DNA from: Phoenix dactylifera
Taxonomy: Eukaryota; Streptophyta; Magnoliopsida; Arecales; Arecaceae
Direction of reading: 5' to 3'
Length of the DNA stretch: 64,000 bases
Assembly: GCF_009389715.1 (NCBI RefSeq)
Contig: NC_052392.1
Span: forward strand, 39,475,668-39,539,667
The notes under the pieces are model-generated. The model saw only the letters and a program-made list of their open reading frames with translations, did no database searches and was not told the DNA's origin. Both the position numbers and the translations under genes were made by a program. Positions 37,075 to 48,683 of the stretch are shown here, one piece after another. Position 1 is the stretch's first letter. Every line of letters starts with the position of its first letter.

Positions 37075-40000
37075 TTTGGTGATTATGTGAAATGGATCTG
37101 AAAACCAGGGAACAGGTACTTCTCCTTGTGGAATTCGAACAAAATGTAGAATTTTGTTTTGGGAGGGATGGGGACAAGAACCCAAAAAGGATACTTTAAA
37201 GGGAAAAACCACAGATGAATATAAAAGCGACAACTTTTTATCGCACGAATCCAACAAATGCCGACAAAAGAGGAAGCTTTTCGAAGAGAAAAATGGAAAA
37301 ATCTCGAGGAAAGAGAAATGGCGAACTCGAATTCAAGGAACTGGAAGAGGGATCTGAATGCAGAATTTTTTTTTTTTCCGAAACCAAGTAAATGAATCCA
37401 AAAAGGGAAGCTTTTCGAAGTGAGCGAAGGAAAATTTTGGCCTAAGAAGGAATGGAAGAGAAGAAGAGTGGCATTTTGTGAATCGATGGAGAGCACTCTT
37501 AAAAAATGATGAGAAGTGACCAAATGCTCCGAAAGAAGATGGAATTCTGACGACGAAGAATGGCGTGTTCCCGTAGCTGCTTCTGGAGAAGGAATTGGAA
37601 TCCGAAAACCCCAAGAAGAGGAAACCGTGGGAAAGAGAACAAAAGGCTGGAGATAAGCTCAGAACGGTGGCATTTTGGGAAGCTTAGAATGAGAGAATCT
37701 GCGAAAAGAGTAGAAGACAAAGACCCTAAAACCTCTTTCTAAAGATGAAGCGAGAGTTAAAGAGGAGAGAGAGAAAGGATGGGGGGTGGAGGGAGGGAGA
37801 TGGGGGCATTTTGGGAACTACGGCCGACTTCTTCTTCTTGTTCTTCTTGGCATGTGCTACGAAGCCCAACCACAGTACCAAAAGCGCTTCACGCAACATG
37901 GCACGAAGGCTTACTCGTGGAATCTAGGAGTTACCATAAATGACCAATGATTAAGTGAAACGTGGAGTGAAGCAAGTTTGGTACCTGGAATGGGCCCCGA
38001 ATATTTTTGGTGCCAAGCGCGTGATTGGTTTCGCGGGCGCGCTGCTCGGTTCTTGAACTCGCCTGGTCACGTGCTTCGCGTCCGTCGGTGAGTTTGAGGA
38101 CAATCTACCCCGTGGGCTCACACGAATTCCTATGCGGGCGGTGTATGGGCTTGTCACGTGAGGATCGTCAGTGGAACAACTATAATTGTGTGTATACACC
38201 ATGAACTGTAGACATACATATACATGATCCCGTGCGGAAATCATGAACTAAAATAATCGAGACTAATTAGTTCTTCATCCAAACAAGATTATTCTTGATA
38301 CCCTTTCAGGCCCTCAAAATATCTCTATAAGTTTCTTGCTCTTTTTCATTTTGTCAAAGCACTAAGCATTATGTTGTATTAACTGGTTGTGATTGGAGAA
38401 TTTTATAAAAAATATTTATTTTAGGTTCTTGTAACTATATTTAGAATCTATTTGGTTTGCAGAAAGAATTTTTTCTCACTGAAATAAATTTTTTAAAAAA
38501 ATAATTTCTAAAAATATGATCTCTGGAAAATAATTTTAATATGTTTAATTGATTATGAGAAAGTAGCACATTCTATGAAATACTTGTTATATCTTTAATA
38601 AAGAAAAAATTCTTACGAATGGATTTTCATGGCTTAAAGTTACTCTGAGAAAAAAAAACCCTAATTTCCAATGGTTATGAATGTAACTTTCTCATGTCCC
38701 CATGAGTTTTTCTTTCTTATAAAATATAAAATTTTTATTCTCATAGCAATGCTACTTTTGATCTCTCTCTTTTGAAAACTCTAACTAAATAAATAGCATT
38801 TTATTTTATTTTCTTATTGACCACACTTTTTTTTTCTTTTCCTTATTTTCTTGCGAACTAAATAAGTCCTTAATTATAACAAAAAAAAAAAGAACACATG
38901 CAACCATTTAATACATGCTCAAGAAATTGAAAAAATATATTGATTTTGTCTTTCTAGATGTACAATGAGGAGTGAGAGGATCAATTTATGTATTTGTACT
39001 CCTAAAAGCAAATAGAACTGGTTTTGGTGGTACCCTTTAGTTGACTAAAATACCTTGGGAGCAATAAAATTATATAGATACTATATTAATGATTTTCAAT
39101 AAAATTTGTCTTATATACTATGTTTTCCATGAAATGTCAAAATCATAATCACTAAATGTTATGGATCGTCATTGGGATTGATATAGAATTTATAGTCATT
39201 GCAGAAAATTTATAGTTATATTCTTATTTTATTGTATCTGCCTCAAAATGAACTGCTGGAGAACTTGATGGCCATATGGCTTCGTATTTATTTTCTATTT
39301 TGTCAGATCTTCATCTGCATGAGATAATACACAAAGAGGAATAAGTGAAAACACATCGCTTTCCCACTTAGATTTTTGCAAGAATCCACGAAATTCTATA
39401 ATTTTGAAATTTGAAAAGATCCGTACATGATTGATTTAGAGTCTATAATAAAAGGATTCTATTATTATGATGGATTTTCATTAGGAGCCCGTCCGCCATA
39501 AAATTCTCTTCTTAAAACCACAAATGGTAACCCCTATCCATCCCTTGACACAAGATTGTGAGAGAAGAGAAGAAACTCTGTAATCTTACGAAGTATCATA
39601 TGTCTAAAGAGAAGCTAACAGTTAATGGTACTATTTTCTGAATAGTTGTAATAAATATTTTTTTTGAATTATTAGATATTTTATTTTTTGATTCTCACGT
39701 ATTATATGTTCTAGACCGGTTCAATAAATCTGTTCCACAAAAAGAAAAAAACCGCCACAAATAGTAGCAACATCAAGTCCTAAATGATTTGGGATTGCCT
39801 CCTCTCTCTCTCTCTCTCTCTTAGTCTTGGGATAGATTTGCTGTCATCTTATAACAATAAACAGGATAATGAAAGTTTTGAGGGACAATGATATAGTTGC
39901 AAAACTCTCATGCAGCTGACCTCTTATCCAAACATACCTTACTAGTAGTTGGGCAAAAAATCTTCAATTGGCTTCTAATTTTAAAAAATTTCTGCAATGC

Positions 40001-40082
40001 TACCGGCAACTTTAATTTGTATCGTAATAGCAAATAGATTGCAGTACATGCGTCATTCATTGTGCATGTATAGAATTATAGG
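37075..40082. other. Upstream region of HEXO3 and AT-rich intergenic sequence
   Basis: From 37075 to about 38250 lies the 5' UTR and promoter side of the hexosaminidase gene, partly purine-rich on the plus strand. Beyond this the sequence is AT-rich intergenic DNA holding a MITE (38444-38869) and a CT tract (about 39802-39821). No coding region is supported. Confidence 0.65.
38444..38869. mobile_element. Harbinger-like MITE (about 426 bp)
   Basis: The left end GAATCTATTTGGTTTGCAG and the right end (reverse complement) GGACTTATTTAGTTCGCAAG are imperfect inverted repeats. Both flanks carry TTA (38441-38443 and 38870-38872), the 3-bp target typical of PIF/Harbinger elements. The interior is AT-rich and non-coding. 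Confidence 0.55.
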
Positions 40083-42250
40083 TCTACTGTAATGTCCGGG
40101 CCCAATACAGACTAGGCCCAATACTGTAGGGCCCAGTTTGAGGGTATTGGGCCAGGATGCAGGGTTAGCAGGCCCAGAAAGAATAGGCTCCCATCTTCCC
40201 CAAGGGCTAAAAAGACAGGATCACAGATGGCCAACGGAGAGACCCCCACAGGCATGCACAACCGGAGCCCGCCACCTCCCTCCTCCTCGGCAGCTGGGCC
40301 TCGAGCTGGCCTGAAGAGGGGGGGGTAGCTGGTGGCTCCTGAAGCCCTGAGCAAGGAGAGGATGCCACCTCTCCTTGAGGTCAAATCACAAGCTTAGTTT
40401 TTATAGACCTAAGCCCTGCTAACCCTAATCTTGGATATACCCTCTTAAGCTTCTAACCCTCTGATATTCGGTACCAGAGAGCTAGATCCTGGAGCTGGAG
40501 GTGGAAGGTGCCCCGCAGCCCCAAGGGAGGAAGGAGGGAACTTGCCGAGAAAGGGTCACTGCCCAACTCCACTCAGCCAAGTCAAGGTAAGCACACTGCC
40601 AGTAGACTAAAGCAAGAGAAGAGGGGAGGAACCCCCTCGGTGGGGGTGTTCTCCTCTCTGTTCCATCCATGGAACAGAGGGGAGCACACCAGCACAAGGA
40701 GAAAGATCGGGCAAGGAGAAGACAACAACAAAATCCTAGGCTGGACCCACGGGCCGCGGGCCGGACCAAGGAAACCCAAGCCCAGGCCTGGCTGCCACCC
40801 GGGCCGAGCCCAACCGGACTCGGCCTACGGGGTGACAGTCCCCGGCCGCTGCCGCCCTAGGGCAGAGGGGCAGCCAAGGGCCGCCGGGTCTGTCGTGCCG
40901 GCGACCAACGCGGCCTCAAGGCCGCCAGCCCCAGCCGAGCCCCACCTCTCCGCCGGCCGAGAGGTGGTGGCGAGACTCCCGTGTGCGGCCGCGAGCGTCG
41001 TCAGCGCCGTTGGTCCCGGCCGCGGGCTGTTCCTCCCTCAAGGTCTCTCTTCTCCACGGGAAGGAGAGAGGGTCGGCGACCACGGGCCGCGGCTGCTGCA
41101 GGCGCCACGGGAGCCGCCGACCGACCTCAATCCGGCCCTCCGAGCCCCGGCATGGGGTCGCCCCCCCTCAATGGTCACGAAAGAAGAGAGGGGAAACAGA
41201 GAAGAAAAGAAAACGGGAAGAAAAGAAAGAAGGAAAGAAGGAAAGAAAGAAGAAAAGAGGGAGAGGGGACTCATCAGCTCGGCGTCGTGTGCGGTGGCCG
41301 CCGGCTTCGGTTGCGAGCACCGTCGACACGAGCGTCGACCGCAGGCGCGGCCGAGAGCGCCGTAGGCTCGGCCGGGAACGCCGCGGGGCCTGGCCGCGGA
41401 CGCCGCCGGTCGTGGCCCGGCCCCCTCTGCTCGCCGTCCTCCCCTCCGCTCGCCGTCCTGCCTTCGTCGGAGAAGAGAGGAGGAGAAAGGGTGAAGAGAG
41501 GAGGGAGTGAAGAGTCGGGAAGGTTCTGGAAAAGAGAAGAAAAAGAAAAGAAAAGAGGGAGAAAGAAAAAGAAAAAAAAAGGAAAAAGAAAAGAAAAGAA
41601 GAAAAAAAAAAAAAGAGAAGAGCCCCTTAACGGGTCCAGCCTAACGGGACGGATCGGGGTTCGGGTCCGAAACCCGTTAAGCTCAATAATAAGAAATTGG
41701 TTTAGCCAATTGAACCTGAACCCGAGCCCAATCAGATTGGGCTAAGTCTGGACGAGCCCAAACTGCAAATTGGGTCAAATCTGAACCGAATTAAGCCCAA
41801 ATTAAATTGGGTCCGAATCCAATTAAGCTGAGTTGGTCTCAGCAGACCTAATTGATTGTAAATTAGGCCCAATTCAAGCCCAATTCAACTGACAGAAGGT
41901 CGAATTGACCTTGGGCTAATCCTGACTCAGGCCCAAATGAGCCACATTGACCAAATCAGAGGATCCAATTGGCTAGAAAAGGTTGGACCCAATTATAAAC
42001 AAGGCCCAATCCTTTAATTAAAAACCCAATCAACCCATGTGGACCCAATTTGGTTTTAAATCGAACCCTAAAGGCTTCAAATTGGACTTGGGCTAAATTC
42101 TTGGATAGGACTCAAGCAAGTAAGTTCATAGTATGATGAACTAAGAGATTTTATAATAAATAAATGGGGAATAATGTAAACCCTATGATGTTGTTTTAGG
42201 TGATTAAGGATTTGTCACCTGGACTTGAGCAATTTGGAAAGCGAATTGAT

Positions 42251-42920
42251 GTAAGTAATCTGTCTTAATCTTATCGTAGATCTTGTATTACATTTTATAA
42301 GATGAACCAGTATTTTTCATACAATTTGAATTGTATACATGATTTGTGAAGAAAGTAAGTAATCTGTCTTAATCTTATCGTAGATCTTGTATTACATTTT
42401 ATAAGATGAACCAGTATTTTTCATACAATTTGAATTGTATACATGATTTGTGAAGAAAGTAAGTAATCTGTCTTAATCTTATCGTAGATCTTGTATTACA
42501 TTTTATAAGATGAACCAGTATTTTTCATACAATTTGAATTGTATACATGATTTGTGAAGAAAGTAAGTAATCTGTCTTAATCTTATCGTAGATCTTGTAT
42601 TACATTTTATAAGATGAACCAGTATTTTTCATACAATTTGAATTGTATACATGATTTGTGAAGAAAGTAAGTAATCTGTCTTAATCTTATCGTAGATCTT
42701 GTATTACATTTTATAAGATGAACCAGTATTTTTCATACAATTTGAATTGTATACATGATTTGTGAAGAAAGTAAGTAATCTGTCTTAATCCTATCGTAGA
42801 TCTTGTATTACGTTTTATAAGATGAACCAGTGTTTTTCATACAATTTGAATTGTATGCATGATTAGTGAAGAATGTAAGTAACCTGTCCAAATCCTGTTA
42901 TGGATCATGTCATGTTATTA
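42251..42920. repeat. 104-bp tandem array inside the solo LTR
   Basis: Units start at 42251, 42355, 42459, 42563, 42667 and 42771, each beginning GTAAGTAATCTG, with a decayed seventh start at 42875. Units 1-5 read as identical and unit 6 differs at about six sites. Each unit holds a near-palindrome ATACAATTTGAATTGTAT. No spacer-like variable parts are present, so this is a minisatellite and not a CRISPR-like array. Confidence 0.95.
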
Positions 42921-43120
42921 ATGTTTCCCAAGCATTTATTTTAAGTATATATGTTTCATGCATGATATGTTACAATGCATAAGTAACTTGCATGATCCCA
43001 GAAGTTATGGCTATGTATGCGACATGATGATACTGATATTTTAATCATGCATGTAAGTTTATAAAGTCTTAGCTAGCCCAGAGGCACTATAATGGGCTCA
43101 AAGATGCTACTGAGAATGAC

Positions 43121-43365
43121 TGAGCCGCCAGTGGCTGAATAGTAACTGAGCTTGCCCCGCCAGTGGCTGAATAGTAACTGAGCTGCCCCGCCAGTGGCTG
43201 AATAGTAACTGAGCCTGCCCCGCCAGTGGCTGAATAGTAATTGGGCCTACCCCGCCAGTGGCTGAAAAGTAACTGAGCTTGCCCCGCCAGTGGCTGAATA
43301 GTAACTGAGCCTGCCCCGCCAGTGGCTGAATAGTAACTGAGCTGGCCCCGCCAGTGGTCGAGTCT
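43121..43365. repeat. ~32-bp tandem array (8 units) inside the solo LTR
   Basis: Eight copies of a unit CGCCAGTGGCTGAATAGTAA plus CTGAGCYTGCCC follow each other with 31-33-bp spacing and small differences. The last copy is incomplete. The array makes open frames in several readings only because the unit lacks stops in them. Confidence 0.92.
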
Positions 43366-43930
43366 GACTTCGCAGTAGCATCCGAGAGAAAAAGGACCAC
43401 GGCATGCCGGGGGCACGGTTTCATATGCATATTTTATGAAAATTTTTGTGATTTGCACTACTGCTTTGTTTAAAATTGCATACATATTATGCCATGATGA
43501 TTATTAGATAAACATGCATGTCAGCTTCTCAAACCCTGATTTACATGTTTAGCCTACTGGTTGATCCGGTAGGATTATGCAGGATTACTTACTGAGCCGT
43601 GTAGCTCACATCTGTTTATGCTTCGTTTTCTTTCAGATCCTCATCAGTGATCGCCACCAGATATGTTTTTATTTTGTTACAGAGCTTCGTATTTTTGGAG
43701 AAGCTTATATACTTTTGTACATTTGAATAGCATAGAAGTTCTGTATTTTTGGTTTCAAACTTGAAGGTTGTACTGCAAAACTTTTAATATATATATATAA
43801 GTTTGAATCCTTTTGGCTACCTGTTACCCCTGTATGAGGCTGCGTGCTACTGTGGGCGATAGTCGGCAATAGCACGGCCGTGTCACGGATCCGGGTCCGG
43901 GGCGTGACATCTACCATATGCATGATCCAG

Positions 43931-44445
43931 CTTTTTTTTTTTTTTTTATAGGTACATTGGCAACTCACACACAATCAATGTGGGTGCAACCAAAAAAGTC
44001 TAAAAGTAGAAGAAAATATATAGAACGGGACGGGATATGGTTATCCCAAACAAAATTCCTCGAATGATGAGCCGCAAAAGATGCCACCCAGTCCGCCGCG
44101 CTATTTGCCTCATGGAAGACATGGGCAACCCGGTGGAAGACACAATCCTTCAAAAGACTATGGATATCATGTAGCAGCTGCAGCACACCCGCCACAAGAC
44201 TCGGATCCTAGATCCACTCGATCACCGTGGCTGAGTCCTCCTTAGGACAACACGTACGATCCATGCCCAACACTCGCCGTGCATAGGAGATGCCCTTCCA
44301 TACGGCTCTGATCTCAGCACCAACCACAGTCTAATCAAAGATACATTGGCCCTCGAGCACCACAAGTCTGGCCTCCGGATCTTTGATGACAAATCCCACA
44401 CCGGCGTGTCCATTCTCTTTGACGCTGTCATCGAAATTCATTTTG
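43931..44445 (-). pseudogene. LINE 3' end with RNase H-like relic and A-tail
   Basis: On the minus strand the region encodes the RNase H domain in broken frames. Early strands (GHAGVGFVIKDPEARLVVLE) lie near 44345-44405, a middle part near 44195-44320, and the tail HVFHEANSAADWVASFAAHH near 44055-44120. A short 3' UTR follows, ending at a 16-base A-tail (T-run 43932-43947). In-frame stops and frame changes show it is dead. The A-tail starts only 17 bp from the right target duplication of the solo LTR. No reverse transcriptase domain is seen. Confidence 0.7.
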
Positions 44446-46471
44446 AGGAAATCAAGGAGTGTGAGCTCTTAGGAGACGACGGTGGTTCTGGACACTACAA
44501 GAGAAGAATGAGAGCTCAAGATTTTTCTAGTCAGCCCAAGGGACGGCGATGCTGTGATGCTAAGTGCCTCTGCCGCATGAAAAAGGGCCCTAGTACAACT
44601 ACCTAAAAAATCTGTCCTTATACAAGGATTGCAAGAATAGATTTGTCACTATTTACTGTGCTTGCTTGTTTTCTATTTATTTTTATCTAAATGAACATTA
44701 ACATTTTTATTCCCTTAAATCAAAATAAATAAATAAATTATTCGCCTGGGCCCAGAGTTCTTATCAGTTTGGCACCGCTTTTGCAGCAACGCTTGACCGG
44801 AATGCTGCGTGCGCGTCCCATGCATGCGCAGCAGCAGCAGCAGCAGCAGAGTCTGAAGCTAACCCAAAGTGAAAACGCTGCGAGAAATATTAACAGAGCA
44901 TGAAACGAAAACAATGTTTAAGAAAAGCATCTAATCCCCTTGCTAGATTTCTCGTCGTTTCCCCAATAAAAAGAACGGTGCATGTTTTTATTGGGTAATA
45001 TTATAGGTATGAGGTGGTCCTGCACTTCGCGAGCTCGTCTAAATGAACTAAATTAAAGAAAAGGAAAAGGGGAAAAAAAGAGACTGTATAAACTTAACTA
45101 TCAAGCTCTAGATGCCAGAGTTTGGACCATCCAAGACTGAAAGCAACAGGAGTGGCGGCCACTGGGACGTTGGCCTCATCTACTCGTCAACTTTATTTCC
45201 ATGCGCCGTCCCACCATTAAAGAAGGGTGCATTGTTAATCATAAATATGTATCAATGCCATCATGACACCTCCTTCTATTTTTTTTTTTTTTTTTGGTAC
45301 AACATGACACCTCCTTCTATCAAAAGCACTTCATGCATCAATAGAATTATCAAGACGTTGGCCTCTAACGTTGGTAGGTGCATGGTACGACGACAGGAGT
45401 TGCGAAGGCGTTGTCGTTGGGTCACGCAAAAACCAGTATTGCTCTTCACCAACGCATGCGCTTTTCTTTCTCTCATTGAAACCAAACAAACTTGAGACTT
45501 CGTTTTATTTTCCTTTTTTACCCAGTAGGAAGAGCTCCTGTTTGATGAGGCCGAGGCTACAGGATCAAACAGGCCCTTTCAATCCCTTTCAGCACCTCTC
45601 TAAACACGGATCTCTCCAGCCAGTTCTCTTTTTTTTTTATCGCATATGGAATTGAAATGGGATTAACACAAAATTGCATTCCAGACATCTCTATTGCTTG
45701 GTCAATTCTTAGCTTATAACTCTCCCATGCTGTCCCAGAACTCGAAGTAATCAAACATTCTAGCTCGCCTCTAGTTCAGAAGCAGCTTTAACACATTACA
45801 GCTATCGCTTACTGGAATATCCAAAGGCATCTTATCTCAAGAAATTAAATTCCCCCGTTCAGAAGAAGTAAGGGGAAGAAAATGAAGAAGAAACAGCAAA
45901 GAGTTGGTGCATTAGGCTTTCCCCTCTAATAATTCGTGCCTGTTGAACTCAATCTCACCCAAAGATATTTCATCCACCAGAACTCTCTACCGGTTGGAGC
46001 CCCACCGCACTTATAAACATGGATCATTAGACATATGATGGGAAAACAAAGATTGACAGGAAAAACACCTTAAAGCTCTCTTATCAGCTGCGCACATATA
46101 ACACCAGAAATCATTTCAAAGTAGGAATAAGATGCACTTTCAGCTTTAGAGCTATACTGTCAATTCTGATATTCTGGTATCGAATGGATTCCCTTCTATA
46201 ACACCTGCAAAAATAACCTGCTTGAATATTAATTTCAACTAGTGCAATAACTTTGACAGATATGTCCTTTATTTCAGGAAGCAACAGTGACCTTCAAACA
46301 TATATAGATCCTTTGCGGAGGCCTAAACCCAATCTAGTCAATACCTTGCTAAAATGCCAATGACGAAACTTTCTTTTGAAGCATATACATACAAGGGTGC
46401 AGAAAATTTTATGGAGATGCTGAGACAGGGCTCTTGAAGTGCAGATACCACAATATATGAACCCATCCATT
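44446..46471. other. Intergenic region left of the ankyrin gene
   Basis: No intact gene is seen. It holds a short CAG run (about 44829-44849), a 23-bp LINE stub (45280-45302) and, near its right end, the presumed 3' UTR of the ankyrin gene. Other open frames are short and without family features. Confidence 0.65.
45262..45320 (-). mobile_element. Minimal LINE insertion: 7 bp plus A-tail between 18-bp target duplications
   Basis: Two identical copies of CATGACACCTCCTTCTAT (45262-45279 and 45303-45320) flank 16 T bases and GGTACAA. On the minus strand the insert is TTGTACC followed by A16. TTGTACC next to an A-run is also the end of the LINE at 14222-14579. Direct repeats of this length around a tailed insert are the mark of target-primed reverse transcription. 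Confidence 0.8.
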
Positions 46472-48632
46472 CTAAATTGCGTACAGCTTCTTATATTCGC
46501 TATTCAGTATCTCTGAGTCTGATGCCACAGATACAGTCCATGAGTGTGACCTACTACCAGAGGCCCTCCTTATGTTTCTCAAGTTTTTCTCTTCGAGCCG
46601 GTGAACAATGATGCAGTAGCACATGGACCCCAGGGTGGTCAGCATAATAGAGGCACCGATTGCCATGGTAGACCAGGCAAGCCACCAGTCACTGTGGCCC
46701 ACCACAACATACGTCAGTGAAATGAAGGAAACCGATATAAAGAGACATGCCAGCCACATCAGCTTGTTCATCACAAACACCATCATCCTCTTGGCCTTCT
46801 GCTCGACAACTATTAATGAAGTCTGAACAACAACCACTGCAAGAGAGATGAAGAGGGCCATTGAGTCGAAGACCAAAAAGATGATGAATGCTGCATTCTT
46901 TGCCACGTAAGCTTGTCCAAGGGTGTAACCTTCTTCTTCTTCTTGCGGTTGCTCAACAAACTGGCCAGGCACGGTGAATATGGCTGCAAAGGCCACAGTG
47001 GCAATGAGCACTGCAACGACTGTGTTAGAATTGATGGCATTGTTGAGACCTCCAATGTGCAGCTTCTGAAGTCTCTTCCTGATCTTCTGAACCCTCATTT
47101 GAGTCTGACGGGTTTGTCGGAGTTGGGATTGAACATCATGTTTTATGTCACTGACAGTTTGCTTTAGCTGCTTTGCAGGGTTCGGTGGATTTGCTTGCTC
47201 CTTTGCAACCACAGCACCAAACTCTCTTAGAACTGCAGCAATCTCTTCATGACAGCATTTTTCTGCAATACCCAGAGCAGTCTCACCAGCTTTATTGACT
47301 GCATTGACATCAATTCCCTCGACTGATAATAAGGCCAGCACTATCTGCAAAGAGGAGTAGATTGTATCATATATCAGCAAGAGACAGGAGAACTATAAAA
47401 CAGACCTTAGGAACAATCAACTAATGTGGCTAAGTTCTAGAGAAGCATATTTATAGATGAAACTAGGTTGTAAAAAAACATAATATATATAGCTTCTTAA
47501 GATCCATAAATATTATCGAAGAACAAAAGGATCCACAATAATAACTAAAACCGTTCATATATCATCTACTCTAATCAACTTTTGTAAATTCTTCATTGAT
47601 TATTCCATTAAGAACTACATCCTTTATAAGAGCAAGCTTTATGACAACCTGTCTCACTTCTTTCCAGGATTTTAAACTTCATTTGCAACAGCAGAAGGCG
47701 GGTCAATATGGAGTAAATGCCAAAGTAATAATTTTGGAGTGAGATTGAAAACCTTCATTATTTTGGAGATAACCTTCCTGATCAGTCGAGAGTGAAAATG
47801 TTGGCATGTCATCAAGGAAGTAGAAGAGCAAGCTATGATGACCGAAAACCAGCCTAAAACAGACCAGACACCATCAAACCATAAACAATATATCTACCAA
47901 TTGCTTATTTCTCCTCAAACTTGGTAAAACATCACAGGCTACATATTCTGGCTACACCAGCTTTGCACTATTTAATCAATTAGAGGAATATCCAGGTCTG
48001 CATGTCTAACCGACCACCTGTCTTGATATGGTATGCACCCACAACAGAATAACCAAAGAAGCCAATAGTTGTCGATTCATATCTTAGTACAAGGAAATTT
48101 CTACTTAATGCACCTGCTTTGGGAACTCATCATTGCACCCACTTCCTAATCATTTCCTTGATATAATATTTTGAGAGATTCACTTCTCTGTACCCACCTG
48201 AATCTGCTCCTGCACCTGTTCCTACTCGGGCAACTAAAATCTTGAAGAAATTGGCAAAGTCTAGCATATGGATCCAGTTCATTGTGGATCCCTTGTTAGA
48301 GCCTAATCTCTGTTCAGTGCTGGGAGGATTTATGGCTAAAAATGAAAGCTTTGGACTTATGGTTTGTTTCCCACTTTTTTGGAGATAGATATTCATGCAT
48401 GATAATTTGCTGGTTTGGGATTCAAATCAGGTGAGGCTGGCAGTCTGGTATTCACACACATTGTTGCAAACGCAAAAAAAAATATTGAAGGAAAAAAAGG
48501 AAGAAAAAATGTTAGATAGACCTTTTTTCTTTTGAGAAATAAATGTTAGATAGATCGTTAAGAGCCAAAATAGAAGATATAGGAAAAGAAAAAATATAGA
48601 GGCAAATATCAAGGGAAAAGAACAGAAGGGGG

Positions 48633-48683
<51 letters not shown>

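Larger units (their letters stand above)
40088..43909. mobile_element. Large solo LTR (3.8 kb) of an LTR retrotransposon
   Basis: The segment begins TGTAATGTCCGGGCCC and ends GGGTCCGGGGCGTGACA, so it has TG...CA borders. It is flanked by identical 5-bp TCTAC (40083-40087 and 43910-43914), as expected for integrase-made insertions. There is no second copy of the ends inside, no gag-pol frame, primer site or polypurine tract, so it fits a solo LTR left by recombination. Internally it has a GC-rich leader (40500-41470), a purine-rich stretch (41180-41620), a region dense in TGGGCY/RGCCCA (41690-42110) and two tandem arrays. The two ends also form an imperfect ~16-bp inverted repeat, so a DNA transposon is a weaker alternative. 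Composition differs sharply from its surroundings. Confidence 0.78.

Noticed and set aside
40508..41745. Long GC-rich open frames (up to 285 codons) in several frames
   Set aside because: They overlap in competing frames, are low-complexity (Arg, Lys, Gly, Pro), match no family I know and lie within the solo LTR. Open frames are expected in GC-rich, stop-poor DNA.
42251..42920. CRISPR-like direct repeats
   Set aside because: The repeats are head-to-tail with no unique spacers, in a plant LTR, so this is a minisatellite.
43087..43485. Open frames with repeated peptides (LSYYSATGGA type)
   Set aside because: They simply translate the 32-bp tandem array; the unit contains no stop in these frames.
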